Notes: generated from the sequence alone by a model not told the origin. Positions 26,164-35,284 are shown, numbered from the stretch's first letter. The stretch is 64,000 nucleotides of DNA from VXYL01 sp965199915 (GCA_965199915.1 OZ241348.1:3100001-3164000), one strand, 5' to 3'. Program-made: numbers and translations.

Positions 26164-27075
26164 TTAGTCGCCAACCAAGAACTCCCAAACCCGATCGGCG
26201 CCGCCGGCCGCGACGCGCCGCCCCAGACGCGCCTGCCAGGCGGCTTCCCGCCCATGCTCGTCGCGCCAAGCCCACAGCCTGCGGGTGAAATGGTGCAGGC
26301 TGTGTTCGTGGGTGAAGCCCATCGCGCCGTGAACCTGATGCGCGATTTCCGCGCCGACGCCGGCCGCTTCGCCCACGCGCACTTTGGCGGCCGCAACGTG
26401 GTCCGCGAACCGCGCCGTGCCGCAAGCGGCCACCGCGCCGTCGTTGGCGCAGCATGCCGCCGCGACCTCTCCGGCCAGCACAGCCAAGTTGTGCTGCACG
26501 GCTTGGAACTTGGCGATGGGGCGGCCGAACTGCTCGCGCTCGGTGGCGTAGGCGATGGATTCGTCGAGAATGCGTTCGAGCGCGCCGGCCATCAACGCCA
26601 CGCGGGAGAGAGCGAGCAGCTCGCCAAGATCATCCGGCACGGGAATGTTCTTCGCGCCGCGCAACGCCACATCGTCGCGCGGTTCGCCGGCGACGTTGGC
26701 GTTCGGAACACACGCGAAGTCCGTGCCCAACTGACCATCCAGCGTGAGCACGCGACTCGCCGCCCGCGCCCACGGCGCCACGCCGCCCGCCGCGATGGTG
26801 GTGAATCCTTGCTCGCTCGGGGCGCCGACAACGCCCGCGAGCAGGATTTCCGCCAGCGGCAGCGGCGCCCCGTGGCGTCCGGCCACCTTCAACACGCCGA
26901 ACAGGTCCGGCAAGCCGGTGCCGGAGCCCGGCGCGCCCGCCAAGTGCAGGCCGGCTGCGTGGAACCGGGCCCAGAGCGCACTGGGAAACTCGCCTGTTTC
27001 GGCGGCGTCCAGCGTGGCTTTGGACACGTGGTCGGCGAACAAGCGCTCGGTGGTCTCCTCGAGCAACCGATCCAT
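26164..27075 (-). CDS. Acyl-CoA dehydrogenase family protein (small subunit-like)
   Basis: A 303-residue flavoprotein shorter than classic acyl-CoA dehydrogenases (about 380). It has REQFGRPIAKFQAVQHNLA in the C-terminal helical domain and HQVHGAMGFTHEHSLHHFTRRLWAW at the end; the middle beta domain is shortened and the usual FCITEP FAD/substrate motif is missing. Together with the full-length ACD just upstream it forms a pair typical of heteromeric acyl-CoA dehydrogenases used in steroid or side-chain catabolism. Start ATG 27075 overlaps the upstream stop (TGATG). The catalytic base is likely in the partner. Confidence 0.83.
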   Translation of the reverse strand: MDRLLEETTERLFADHVSKATLDAAETGEFPSALWARFHAAGLHLAGAPGSGTGLPDLFGVLKVAGRHGAPLPLAEILLAGVVGAPSEQGFTTIAAGGVAPWARAASRVLTLDGQLGTDFACVPNANVAGEPRDDVALRGAKNIPVPDDLGELLALSRVALMAGALERILDESIAYATEREQFGRPIAKFQAVQHNLAVLAGEVAAACCANDGAVAACGTARFADHVAAAKVRVGEAAGVGAEIAHQVHGAMGFTHEHSLHHFTRRLWAWRDEHGREAAWQARLGRRVAAGGADRVWEFLVGD

Positions 27076-28217
27076 CAACGCAGCCCCAAACCGCGCGCGA
27101 TGACGCCGCGCAGGATCTCCCGCGTGCCGCCGCGCAGCGTGAACGACGGCGCGTGCAGCAGCGTTTGGCGCATGCAGCGTTCCAGCGGATGGCGCCAAGG
27201 CAGGTCGCCTGTTTTCTGCCGCACCAATTCCGGCAGCAGCTTCTCGAAGTCGTTGCCGAGCGACTTCACCAGCGCCGCCTCCACCAGCGGGCTTTCGCCG
27301 CGTTGCAACATGCCCGCCACCGAGAGCGACATGCCGCGCAAGGTCATCAAGTGGCTGGCAAGGCGGCCGATGAGCGCCGCTTCGTCTTCGCTGGGGCGCT
27401 CGCCGACCGCGCGCACGAACTCGACGAACACGCGAAACGCGGAAAGAAACCGCTCCGGGCCGCTGCGCTCGTAGCCCAGTTCGCTGGTCACTTGCGTCCA
27501 GCCGTTGCCGGGTTCGCCCACCACGTTGTCGTCCGGCACGAAGCAATCTTGAAAGACCACTTCGTTGAAATCCTCGCCGCCGGCCAAGTTGCGGATCGGC
27601 CGCGCCGCAACGCCGTCGCCGCGCAGATCGACGATGAGTTGGGAGAGCCCGGCGTGGCGGTTCTCCGACTGCGGTTCGGTTCGCACCAAGGCGATGATGT
27701 AGTGGTTCCGGTGCGCGTCCGTGGTCCAGATCTTCGAGCCGTTCACCACCCATCCGCCAGCGACCGGTTCCGCCCGCGTGCGCACGGACGCCAAATCCGA
27801 ACCGCTGCCCGGTTCGCTCATGCCGATGGAGAAGTAGGATTCGCCGCGGGCGATGGCCGGCAGATAGCGCTGCCGCTGCGCCTCGCTGCCGAAGCGGAGC
27901 AGCAGCGGGCCGCTTTGCCGATCCGCGATCCAATGGGCGCTCACCGGCGCGCCCGCGGCCAACAGTTCCTCGGTGACCACGTAGCGCTCGAAGAACGTGC
28001 GTTCGCCGCCGCCGTATTCCTTCGGCCACGTCATGCCGATCCAGCCGCGCTGGCCGAGCTGGCGCGAAAACGCCGGATCGTGGCCGGCGCCGAAGTCCGA
28101 ATTCGGCCAGCAACCTTTCGGCCACTCCGCGGCGAGAAAGCCGCGCACCTCGGTGCGGAGCGCTCCGGCGGCAGGCGGCAGGTCCACGGCGTCGAACGCC
28201 AAGCGCCCGGATTTCAC
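27075..28217 (-). CDS. Acyl-CoA dehydrogenase
   Basis: A 380-residue acyl-CoA dehydrogenase. WPKEYGGGERTFFERYVV, FSIGMSEPGSGSDLASVRTRA (flavin/substrate motif), GWVVNGSKIWTTDAH and the C-terminal LRGGTREILRGVIAR are intact. GTG 28217, 19 bp after the dctM stop, is the likely start; an ATG at 28268 would overlap dctM. The two dehydrogenases plus the TRAP transporter upstream suggest uptake and beta-oxidation-like breakdown of a carboxylic acid (inference). Confidence 0.88.
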   Translation of the reverse strand: MKSGRLAFDAVDLPPAAGALRTEVRGFLAAEWPKGCWPNSDFGAGHDPAFSRQLGQRGWIGMTWPKEYGGGERTFFERYVVTEELLAAGAPVSAHWIADRQSGPLLLRFGSEAQRQRYLPAIARGESYFSIGMSEPGSGSDLASVRTRAEPVAGGWVVNGSKIWTTDAHRNHYIIALVRTEPQSENRHAGLSQLIVDLRGDGVAARPIRNLAGGEDFNEVVFQDCFVPDDNVVGEPGNGWTQVTSELGYERSGPERFLSAFRVFVEFVRAVGERPSEDEAALIGRLASHLMTLRGMSLSVAGMLQRGESPLVEAALVKSLGNDFEKLLPELVRQKTGDLPWRHPLERCMRQTLLHAPSFTLRGGTREILRGVIARGLGLR

Positions 28218-28236
28218 AGCGGACGGCGCACCCGGC

Positions 28237-29508
28237 TTAGATGTGCCACAAGGAGAACCACGGCACATACGTTATCAACAGCAGCGCCATCAACATCACC
28301 GCCATGAACGGCAGGCAAGCGGCGTAGACTTCGATCATCGGTCTGTCGAAGCGGTAGCTGGAAATGAACAGATTGATGCCCACCGGCGGCGTGAAATAGC
28401 CGATTTCCAAGTTCGCAAGAAAGACGATTCCAAAGTGCATCGGGTGGATGCCGTAGCCCACCGCCACCGGCAACAGCAACGGCACCATGATGACGATGGC
28501 GGAGAAAATGTCCAAGATGGCGCCCAGCGCAAGCAGCAGGATGTTCAGCAGGATGAGAAACATGTATTTGTTCGTAACGTGTTCCTGCATTACCGCGAAC
28601 ATGCGTTGCGGCACCTCCGCGTCCACCAGGTAGTTGGTGAAACCGAGCGCCACGCCCAGAATGAGCAGGATGCTGCCCACCATGACCATCGCTTCGCGGG
28701 TGACGTTCGGCAGATCGCGCCACTTCACGTCCCGATAGAGCAACACCTCGGCGACGAAGATGTAAACGGCCGTCACCGCCGCCGCCTCCGAGATGGCGAA
28801 GTAGCCGGAGTAAATGCCGCCAAGCACCACGAACGGCAGCGGCAACTCCCAGCGCGCCGCCACCACCGCTTTCCACAACGCCGCCTTGTCGAAGGCCGCG
28901 CGCGGCACGCCGCCATGCGCCCAGATGGCGTAGATCGAGAGCAGCACCACCATCACCAGCAACGGGCCAAGCCCGGCGATGAACAGCTGCTCCAACGCGA
29001 ACGGTTCGCCGACGCCAAGCTGCTGCGCGACAATGCCGTACAGAATCAGCGGCACCGACGGCACGAGAAGCAGGCCGAGGCTGCCCGAGGTGGTCACCAG
29101 CCCCAAGCTGAAGCGTTGCGGATAGCCGCTCTTCACCAGCATGGGCAACAGCAGGCCGCCCAAGGCGACGATGGTCACGCCGGACGCGCCGGTCAGCGCG
29201 GTGAACAGCGCGAAGGCCACGAAACCCACCACCGCGAGGCCGGCGGGCATCCAGCCGAACAACGCCTGGGTGAGCGCCATCAAGCGCTCGGACGACTTGG
29301 CGGCCGCCATCAGATAGCCCGCGAACGTGAAGAACGGCAACGCCACCAAGAGCGGCTGGTGGGTGATTTCGTACACGCTGAGCGCCGCCGAGGGAAGCGG
29401 CACGCCGGTGGCGTGAAAACCGAGCATTGCGCCCGCCAGAATCACCACGAACAACGGGGCGCCGAGCAGTGCCATCAGCACCACCAGGGCGACGCCCGCC
29501 CAGATCAC
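28237..29508 (-). CDS. dctM: TRAP transporter large permease DctM
   Basis: A 423-residue integral membrane protein with about 12 hydrophobic segments. Motifs are PLLVALPFFTFAGYLMA, FTALTGASGVTIVALGGLLLPML, VPSVPLILYGIVAQ and FLANLEIGYFTPPVGINLFI. It is the ion-coupled translocation subunit of a tripartite TRAP carrier. Its start overlaps the dctQ stop by 4 bp. The acyl-CoA dehydrogenase genes follow directly. Confidence 0.92.
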   Translation of the reverse strand: MIWAGVALVVLMALLGAPLFVVILAGAMLGFHATGVPLPSAALSVYEITHQPLLVALPFFTFAGYLMAAAKSSERLMALTQALFGWMPAGLAVVGFVAFALFTALTGASGVTIVALGGLLLPMLVKSGYPQRFSLGLVTTSGSLGLLLVPSVPLILYGIVAQQLGVGEPFALEQLFIAGLGPLLVMVVLLSIYAIWAHGGVPRAAFDKAALWKAVVAARWELPLPFVVLGGIYSGYFAISEAAAVTAVYIFVAEVLLYRDVKWRDLPNVTREAMVMVGSILLILGVALGFTNYLVDAEVPQRMFAVMQEHVTNKYMFLILLNILLLALGAILDIFSAIVIMVPLLLPVAVGYGIHPMHFGIVFLANLEIGYFTPPVGINLFISSYRFDRPMIEVYAACLPFMAVMLMALLLITYVPWFSLWHI

Positions 29509-30152
29509 GGTTCGCGCTCCGGCGGCGGCGAATCCGGTTCTTCCGCGCGGTCCGCGCCGGCGTCACGCACGGGTTCCGTTGCCGCTTGTGCCGCCGGCGG
29601 GCCGCTCGGCGCATCCACCGGCACCGGGCTCGACGGGCCGGCGACCGGGGGTTCTCGCGGCGCGTCCACCTCCGGCCAGACCGCGCGCAGCAGGTAGTTC
29701 ACCGACATGATGGCGGCGGCGAGGGGAATGATGCTCTCGCAAACCCACGCCGGCACGAAGGCGACGCCCGGCGTGTCGTCGATGAAATCGATCTGGATGA
29801 CCGCAATGGAGAACCAAGCGAGCATTCCGCAAAGCACCGCGGCGAACAGCGCCGTGACGCGGGCGGCGAATCGCTGCAATCGCGGGCCGCCGAAGCGGGC
29901 AACCAAGTCGATGCTGATGTGGCGGTTGCCGCGCGCCGCCGCGACCGCGCCGATCATCGTCGCCCACAACATGCCGACATGGACGAGATCCGATCCCCAA
30001 ACGAGACCGGTGCCGAACAGGTTGCGGGCGACGATCTGATAGGTCGCCACCCCCACCATCGCCGCCAGCAACGTCACCAAAAGGGCGGTTTCCACCGCGC
30101 GCAATGCGGCGCCCAGCTTTGCTTGCGTGGCATTGACCTTCACAAGACGCAC
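29505..30152 (-). CDS. dctQ: TRAP transporter small permease DctQ
   Basis: A 215-residue small permease with four transmembrane helices (about residues 22-165). ARNLFGTGLVWGSDLVHVGMLWATMIGAVAAARGNRHISIDL carries the family WxE/D and RxxxHI features; only GNRHISIDL and GVATYQIVARN are quoted as landmarks. A 50-residue Pro/Ala/Glu-rich cytoplasmic tail is unusual. It lies between dctP and dctM, with REP-like repeats overlapping the dctP end. Confidence 0.88.
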   Translation of the reverse strand: MRLVKVNATQAKLGAALRAVETALLVTLLAAMVGVATYQIVARNLFGTGLVWGSDLVHVGMLWATMIGAVAAARGNRHISIDLVARFGGPRLQRFAARVTALFAAVLCGMLAWFSIAVIQIDFIDDTPGVAFVPAWVCESIIPLAAAIMSVNYLLRAVWPEVDAPREPPVAGPSSPVPVDAPSGPPAAQAATEPVRDAGADRAEEPDSPPPEREP

Positions 30153-30153
30153 C

Positions 30154-30201
30154 GAGTTTGCGGAGCAACTCGAACGCGCTCGCAGGCGCCTTTAGGGCGC
30201 C
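30154..30201. repeat. REP-like double inverted repeat at the dctP/dctQ junction
   Basis: GAGTTTGC, GGA, GCAACTC (30154-30171) then GGCGCC, TTTAG, GGCGCC (30185-30201), overlapping the dctP stop. Same two-part structure as at 568, 14398 and 49458. In an operon it may stabilise the upstream mRNA or attenuate expression of the permease genes. Confidence 0.5.
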
Positions 30202-31247
30202 GTCGCGCGGTTCGGTTCGCTTCTGATTGCCGCCAAGTGGTCTTGCAGCATGGCGTGGATTTCGGTGCCGATGACGCCTTCTTTCACCCACCGCTGCGAC
30301 GCCGCGGTGGCAAAACCGCGCCAGTCCTGCAATTCCTCCGGCGTCAAGGTGATGAATTGCAGCCCTTGGTTCTTGAGCGCTGCAAGCACGTTCTCGTGGT
30401 CGGCGCGGTTTTGCCGATCGGCCTTGACCACCGCCGGCCGCATGATGCGGCGCATCGCCGCGATGTCCGCCTCGTCCACGCCCCGCAACGCCCGCTTGTC
30501 CACCACCATCATGCCGTAGATGTACATGATCGGCAGGTCGATCACGTACTTCAGCCGCGTGTGCCATTGCAGCGGCAACGCCGCCACTGGCGGGGCGGCG
30601 ACCGTGTCGATCATCCCGGAACTCAAGCCGGGAAGCACATCGGCGATGGTTAGCGAAACCGGCGCGATGCCGAACGCCTCCAAGGTGCGGGCGGCCGCCA
30701 TGTCGCCAGCCGGCGACCACACCTTCAAGCGCCGTCCGTCCGCCACCGTGCGCGCCGCTTTGGTGGACATCGGATACGCCATGCCCACTTCCGCGATGCC
30801 GAACGCCTCGAAGCCGGCTTCCCCGAGGCCGGCGAGCAACACCGGATCCATGCGTTCACGCACGGCGTCCACCTCCGCCAAATCGCGAAACGCCATCGGC
30901 AGGTTGTAGATCTGCACATCCGGGTAGATGCGCTGGAACACGGCCGCCGTCATCAGGGCGCCGTGCAATTCGCCAAGGCGGATCTTGCGCAGCACCACGG
31001 CGTCGTCCTTGCCTTTGCTGCCGCCCGCGAAGATCTGCAGGGCAAGCCGTCCGTCCGTGGCTTGCCGCATTTCCTCGTTGGCGGCGGTCAGAAACTTCAA
31101 CCAAGACGATCCCGGCGGCGACGTGGTGGCCACCTTCAAGGTCTTCGCCATCGCGCCGGGCGCGCAGACCGCCGCCAAGAAGGCGAGGCAGGCCACACGC
31201 CTTGCGAGCCGGCTAAAAGTAATCGTCCGCGGATTCCAAGAGTTCAC
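30192..31247 (-). CDS. dctP: TRAP transporter solute-binding protein DctP
   Basis: A 351-residue periplasmic binding protein with signal peptide LARRVACLAFLAAVCAPGAMA. TLKVATTSPPGSSWLKFL, GGSKGKDDAVVLRKIRLGELHGALMTAA and the RLKVWSP...GIAPVSLTIADVLPGLSSGMIDTV region are typical of TRAP receptors of the DctP7/TatP group. The GTG at 31247 has an AAGGAGC ribosome-binding site and overlaps the TatT stop by 35 bp. The substrate is probably a carboxylate; the conserved carboxylate-binding arginine could be in MRRIMRP but is not certain. Confidence 0.86.
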   Translation of the reverse strand: MNSWNPRTITFSRLARRVACLAFLAAVCAPGAMAKTLKVATTSPPGSSWLKFLTAANEEMRQATDGRLALQIFAGGSKGKDDAVVLRKIRLGELHGALMTAAVFQRIYPDVQIYNLPMAFRDLAEVDAVRERMDPVLLAGLGEAGFEAFGIAEVGMAYPMSTKAARTVADGRRLKVWSPAGDMAAARTLEAFGIAPVSLTIADVLPGLSSGMIDTVAAPPVAALPLQWHTRLKYVIDLPIMYIYGMMVVDKRALRGVDEADIAAMRRIMRPAVVKADRQNRADHENVLAALKNQGLQFITLTPEELQDWRGFATAASQRWVKEGVIGTEIHAMLQDHLAAIRSEPNRATAP

Positions 31248-32079
31248 GCGCCTGCTCCTTCGCAATCGTGTTCATCAATGTGAGGCCCTCGTGGGCGGCG
31301 TCCGCCGCCAACACGTCGCCAAGCAGGCGGTCGTGCAGTTCGCGATCGAACACCAAGCGGGCGTAGGACTCGGCGTAAAACACCTTCACCAAAAGGTGTT
31401 TGCCGTCGGTGATTTCAATGGCGCGCTCGAAGTGCGCGCGGCCCAGTTCCGGTTTGCCCCCCAACGCCTCCGGCAGCAGCGTCTCGAACACGGCCATGTA
31501 GAGGCGCGGCCCGCCGTTGTCGTAGCGTTCGTCGAGTTCCAACACCCGCGCCATCAGCGGCCGTACGCGGCCAAGGTCCGCCACGGCGTTCCAATCGTCC
31601 GCGTGCGCCTGAATCCAGCCCGCCCAAGCCGTTGCCAGCGCGTATGCGGCGGGCACGTCCGCAGCCGTCATCGCCGCGGCTTGCTGTTCCAGCTCCTCGA
31701 ACGGCATCGTGCGCGCGGCGCACAGCCACCGCGCATCCAAGCACGCGGCGCGCAACGCCAACGCCAACGCTTTCTGCGCGAACGCCCCGCGCCGCGTCGG
31801 ATCGCTGACGAACGCCGTGGCGTAGGCGCTGTTCAACGAGGCCGCGGCGCGCAACATGTCCGCACTTCCGGCGCCTTGGCTGGTGAAGGCGTCCAGCATG
31901 ATGAGGTACGCCGGCGCACCATCCCGGATCACGGCCGGATCGTCGCTGTTCAGGATGGCGTCGGAGAGATCCGAGGCGAGGCCGGAGGTGACCTTGCCGA
32001 TCAGGCTGGCGCAACCGCCGAGGGACAACCCAACACAAACCAGAACAGCGGCGACAAACCTGTGGCGAGGGGTACGCAT
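31213..32079 (-). CDS. TRAP-associated lipoprotein TatT
   Basis: A 288-residue lipoprotein with lipobox LGGC (about residue 23) and an all-helical body of TPR-like hairpins. ALALRAACLDARWL and the C-terminal LLGDVLAADAAHEGLTLMNTIAKEQARELLESADDYF, quoted only by its LTLMNTIAKEQA landmark, match the TRAP TatT component family. TatT trimers bind the TatP receptor and are thought to channel a hydrophobic ligand. First gene of the TatT-DctP-DctQ-DctM operon, start ATG 32079. Confidence 0.85.
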   Translation of the reverse strand: MRTPRHRFVAAVLVCVGLSLGGCASLIGKVTSGLASDLSDAILNSDDPAVIRDGAPAYLIMLDAFTSQGAGSADMLRAAASLNSAYATAFVSDPTRRGAFAQKALALALRAACLDARWLCAARTMPFEELEQQAAAMTAADVPAAYALATAWAGWIQAHADDWNAVADLGRVRPLMARVLELDERYDNGGPRLYMAVFETLLPEALGGKPELGRAHFERAIEITDGKHLLVKVFYAESYARLVFDRELHDRLLGDVLAADAAHEGLTLMNTIAKEQARELLESADDYF

Positions 32080-32201
32080 CCGTTCAGTATATATAGCAAC
32101 CGGCAGAAGGCCGAACAGAACAGAAGAGCGAAGGAAGGCAGCGGAAGGTCAGGAGCGGTAGCGCCAATAGTGGAGACGACAGCGGCCGCCTCCACACAAC
32201 G

Positions 32202-32810
32202 TCACTCCTCCGCGGGCAGTTGCTCTGCGTTGCCGGCCGGCTCCGCTGCATCCAGGAGCCGGCCGAGCGCCGCGTGCAACTCCTCGAACGACGGCCGCTC
32301 GCGGTAGCTCGGCACGGCGCGTTTCAGGCGAACAACGCCGTCCGCATCCACGAACAAGACTCCGGGGTGGGCAACCCCGTAGGCTGGATGGTCGGCGTCG
32401 TACTGCTCGTTGCGAATGCCCAGCGCCGTCACGTTGCGGGCGCCCTTGTCCGACAACAAGGCATAGCCGATGTCGCGCTCGGCGGCGAAATCCGCCAGCA
32501 CCGACTGGCCGTCGTAGGTCATGGCGGCCACGGACACGCCCAGGGCCTCGTATTTGCTCTGCCAGCTTGTCAACTGCACGAGTTGACGCTTGCAGAACGG
32601 TCACCAGTCGGCGCTGCGCACCACGAACAGGAGCGTGCCCCGTTCCCCGGCGAGGTCGGCCAGTGCCCGACGTTCCCCGTTTTGGTCCAGCGCCGCGATG
32701 GCGGGCATGGCGGCGCCAACCGCCGGGCCCCACGCGTCCTGGTATTCGCTCGCGCCAACCGGCAACGCCGCCGCGCCTGTCGCCAGCACACCGATAACCT
32801 GTCGCCGCAT
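32202..32810 (-). CDS. Peroxiredoxin-like selenoprotein (in-frame UGA)
   Basis: Reading through TGA at 32603-32601 gives a 202-residue exported redoxin: signal peptide RRQVIGVLATGAAALPVGA, then RSADW-Sec-PFCKRQLVQLTSW and a full thioredoxin-fold C-terminal half (SVAAMTYDGQSVLADFA, GVAHPGVLFVDADGVV). Cysteine homologues carry the motif as SADWCPFC, so residue 70, the active-site residue, is exactly where UGA falls; Cys73 is retained. A hairpin with the SECIS geometry follows. Both halves are in the same frame and well conserved in style. Alternative: a recent Cys-to-stop mutation making a pseudogene. The start is ATG 32810 with a GGAAACGG purine tract upstream. Confidence 0.85.
32564..32590 (-). 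promoter_or_regulatory. Putative bacterial SECIS hairpin
   Basis: Minus strand: 13 nt after UGA, GTCAACT (32587-32581) pairs perfectly with AGTTGAC (32575-32569) around loop CGTGC. Three more pairs (AGC/GCT) extend the stem past an AA bulge. The apical loop starts 20 nt after UGA and has G at position two, as bacterial SECIS rules require. Its coding-region location is as expected for SelB-dependent recoding. Confidence 0.7.
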
Positions 32811-32993
32811 TCCCGTTTCCTTTCCGTTGCGGTGCGAAGGCCCAATCGTCCGCCGCCACGCGGCCGTTGTCAACGTTGTTTGAGAAGGAAGAAGAGCCAA
32901 CCAGCCATACAGCCGCCGAGCCCCTTGTCGGGTGTGTGGAAGGTGGGGATAATGCGTGGAGGAATTGGAGCGCCTTGGGAAGGGCACTGCGAA

Positions 32994-33692
32994 ATGGCGC
33001 GTCGGTTGTGGTTCAGCGGATTTGTGGCGGGCGCCGCGGTGCTGGCCAGCGCGGTGTGCGCCGAGCAGGTGGTGCGGGTCAAGGACGGCGACAGTCTGGT
33101 GGTGGCGTCCGGCGGCAAGCAAGTGGATGTGCGCTTGGCCGACATCGACGCGCCGGAGCATCGCCAACCGCACGGAGACGCCGCCCGTTCGGCGCTGCGG
33201 GCGCTGGTCGGCGAGCGCGACGTGCGGCTGCAGCTGGTGGGGGGAGATGCCTATCGGCGCATCGTGGCGCACGTCTTTGTGGACAACATCGATGTCAACC
33301 AGGAGATGGTGCGCCGCGGCCACGCCTGGGTGCGGCGCGCCTACGACCCGGCACCCAAGCTGATAGCCGCGGAGGACGCCGCCCGTTCCGAGCGCCTCGG
33401 CCTATGGCAAGAGGCCGCTCCCACGCCACCTTGGGAATGGCGGCGTGGCAAGCGTTCGGCGGGGAAACGCGTGCGCGGCGCAGCCAAAGCGCCGCCGGCG
33501 TTGGCGGCCATTCCGAAGGTGCGGTGCGGCGCCAAACGCTATTGCCGCGAGATGGCTTCCTGCGAGGAGGCCGTGGCTTTCCTGCGCCAATGCGCGGTGG
33601 AAACCTTGGACGGCGATGGCGACGGCACGCCCTGCGAGGCGCTCTGCCGGGCGACGCCGGCGAACACGGACGCGCGTCAGACGGCACCGTAG
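32994..33692 (+). CDS. Secreted SNase-like nuclease with excalibur domain
   Basis: A 232-residue exported protein: signal peptide (RRLWFSGFVAGAAVLASAVCA), a staphylococcal-nuclease-like domain (VVRVKDGDSLVV, VRLADIDAPEHRQPHGDAAR, GHAWVRRAYDPAPKLIAAEDAARSERLGLW) and a C-terminal excalibur calcium-binding motif (RYCREMASCEEAVAFLRQC...DGDGDGTPCE). The catalytic Arg/Asp/Glu framework of thermonuclease (R-L-x-x-I-D, E-A/AE) looks intact. Convergent with gdhA, overlapping its stop by 16 bp. Probably a periplasmic or extracellular DNase. Confidence 0.88.
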   Translation: MARRLWFSGFVAGAAVLASAVCAEQVVRVKDGDSLVVASGGKQVDVRLADIDAPEHRQPHGDAARSALRALVGERDVRLQLVGGDAYRRIVAHVFVDNIDVNQEMVRRGHAWVRRAYDPAPKLIAAEDAARSERLGLWQEAAPTPPWEWRRGKRSAGKRVRGAAKAPPALAAIPKVRCGAKRYCREMASCEEAVAFLRQCAVETLDGDGDGTPCEALCRATPANTDARQTAP

Positions 33693-35032
33693 GCGAGCAT
33701 CGCGTCCGCCACCTTGCGGAAGCCGGCGAGATTGGCGCCGCGCACATAGTCCACAAAGCCGTTCGCCTCCGCGCCTTCGGCACAACACTTCTGGTGAATG
33801 GCGCGCATGATCTGGCGCAGGCGTCCGTCCACCTCCTCTCGATCCCAAGCGATGCGCAGCGCGTTTTGGCTCTGCTCCAAACCCGAAACAGCAACGCCGC
33901 CGGCGTTGGCGGCTTTGCCGGGCGCGAAGAGGACGCGCTGGCGCAAGAACAGCCGCACGGCTTCGGCGGTGGAGGGCATGTTGGCGCCTTCGGACACCGC
34001 CAGCAGGCCGTTGTCGAGCAAGGCGCGGGCATCCGACTCGTCGAGTTCGTTTTGCGTGGCGCAAGGCAAGGCGAGTTGGCAAGGCACCGCCCAAGGGCGC
34101 TTGCCGGCCAAGTAGGTGCAACCGAAATGCCGCGCGTATTCCGCAATGCGGCCGCGCCGCGCCAGCTTCAACGCTTTCAACCACGCCAAGCGCTCGCTGT
34201 CGATGCCGTGGGGGTCGTACACGGTGCCGGCCGAGTCGGAGGCGGTCACCGCCTTCGCTCCCAATTCGCTGAGCTTCTCGATGGCATGCAGCGCCACGTT
34301 GCCGGAACCGGAGACCGCCGCCGTCTTTCCCGCGATGTCCTCGCCGGCGGCGGCGAGCATCTCTTGCAGAAAGTAAACGGCGCCATAGCCGGTGGCTTCC
34401 GGGCGCAACGCGCTGCCGCCGAACGCCATGCCCTTGCCCGTGAACACGCCGGTGAAGCGGTTGGAAAGCCGCAAGTGTTCGCCGAACAGGAAGCCGATTT
34501 CGCGGGCCCCCACGCCGATGTCGCCGGCGGGCACGTCGGTGTCGGCGCCGATGTGCCGATGCAGTTCGCGCATCATCGCTTGACAGAAGCGCATGACCTC
34601 GGCGGCGCTCTTGTCGTGGGGGTTGAAGTTCGCGCCGCCCTTGGCGCCGCCCATCGGCAGCCCCGTCAGACTGTTCTTCAGCGATTGCTCGAAGCCGAGG
34701 AACTTCAGCACGCTTTGCGTCACCGTCGGGTGGAAGCGCAGGCCGCCCTTGTACGGACCGATGGCGTTGTTGAACTGCACCCGCCACGCGCGGTTCACGC
34801 GCACGCGGCCGGCGTCGTCCTGCCAAGTGACGCGGAAAGTGATGATTCGGTCTGGCTCGGTGAGGCGCTCCAAGATGCGCGCTTCTTCGTACTCCGGCCG
34901 GGTCGCCACAACGGGAAGCAGCGACTCCGCCACTTCGCGCACCGCTTGGTGGAACTCCGGTTCGCCGGGATTGCGCCGCACAAGACCGGCCATGAACGCC
35001 GCGAGCCGTTCGCGGTGACTTTGGTCTGCCAC
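33677..35032 (-). CDS. gdhA: NADP-type glutamate dehydrogenase
   Basis: A 451-residue hexameric glutamate dehydrogenase. RVQFNNAIGPYKGGLRFHP, LTGLPMGGAKGGANFNPHDKS with the catalytic lysine region, GDIGVGAREIGFLFG and FTGKGMAFGGSALRPEATGYG, and a Rossmann GxGxxG as SGSGNVALHAIEKL, are all intact. Reversible amination of 2-oxoglutarate. GTG 35032 gives the normal family length; the upstream frame extension is not conserved. A promoter must lie in 35033-35284, shared with the divergent moaB. Confidence 0.94.
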   Translation of the reverse strand: MADQSHRERLAAFMAGLVRRNPGEPEFHQAVREVAESLLPVVATRPEYEEARILERLTEPDRIITFRVTWQDDAGRVRVNRAWRVQFNNAIGPYKGGLRFHPTVTQSVLKFLGFEQSLKNSLTGLPMGGAKGGANFNPHDKSAAEVMRFCQAMMRELHRHIGADTDVPAGDIGVGAREIGFLFGEHLRLSNRFTGVFTGKGMAFGGSALRPEATGYGAVYFLQEMLAAAGEDIAGKTAAVSGSGNVALHAIEKLSELGAKAVTASDSAGTVYDPHGIDSERLAWLKALKLARRGRIAEYARHFGCTYLAGKRPWAVPCQLALPCATQNELDESDARALLDNGLLAVSEGANMPSTAEAVRLFLRQRVLFAPGKAANAGGVAVSGLEQSQNALRIAWDREEVDGRLRQIMRAIHQKCCAEGAEANGFVDYVRGANLAGFRKVADAMLAYGAV

Positions 35033-35145
35033 TATCGCTCCAATGCCTCGCTTCTCGGGGACCCCCCCGGTTTTCCGGGGACGCCCGGCGTCTCCGCTAT
35101 GATACGCAGTGCGAAGGCAACGGACACAGGTTGCACAAGTGTGAA

Positions 35146-35172
35146 GCGCACGCTGGGGTACGCAGCGTGCGC
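35146..35172. promoter_or_regulatory. 9-bp inverted repeat upstream of moaB
   Basis: GCGCACGCT (35146-35154) and AGCGTGCGC (35164-35172) form a perfect stem with a 9-nt loop in the 252-bp gdhA-moaB intergenic region. Could be an operator or leader hairpin. I see no full match to the molybdenum-cofactor riboswitch. Confidence 0.35.
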
Positions 35173-35284
35173 TGGGGTGCGTTACCATGCGCTATTCGCG
35201 CATGCGCAAGGAGCAATCGAGAATGCACGAAGCAGCGCACCGTGCTCGCTCGCGCGCCAACGCCGCCGCCAACCCCGGCGCTTG

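Noticed and set aside
32579..32603. Separate short gene starting just after the UGA
   Set aside because: The second part alone lacks a ribosome-binding site and starts inside a thioredoxin fold; reading through gives one complete domain.
35146..35172. Molybdenum-cofactor riboswitch upstream of moaB
   Set aside because: Only a single 9-bp stem was seen, without the conserved multi-stem structure.
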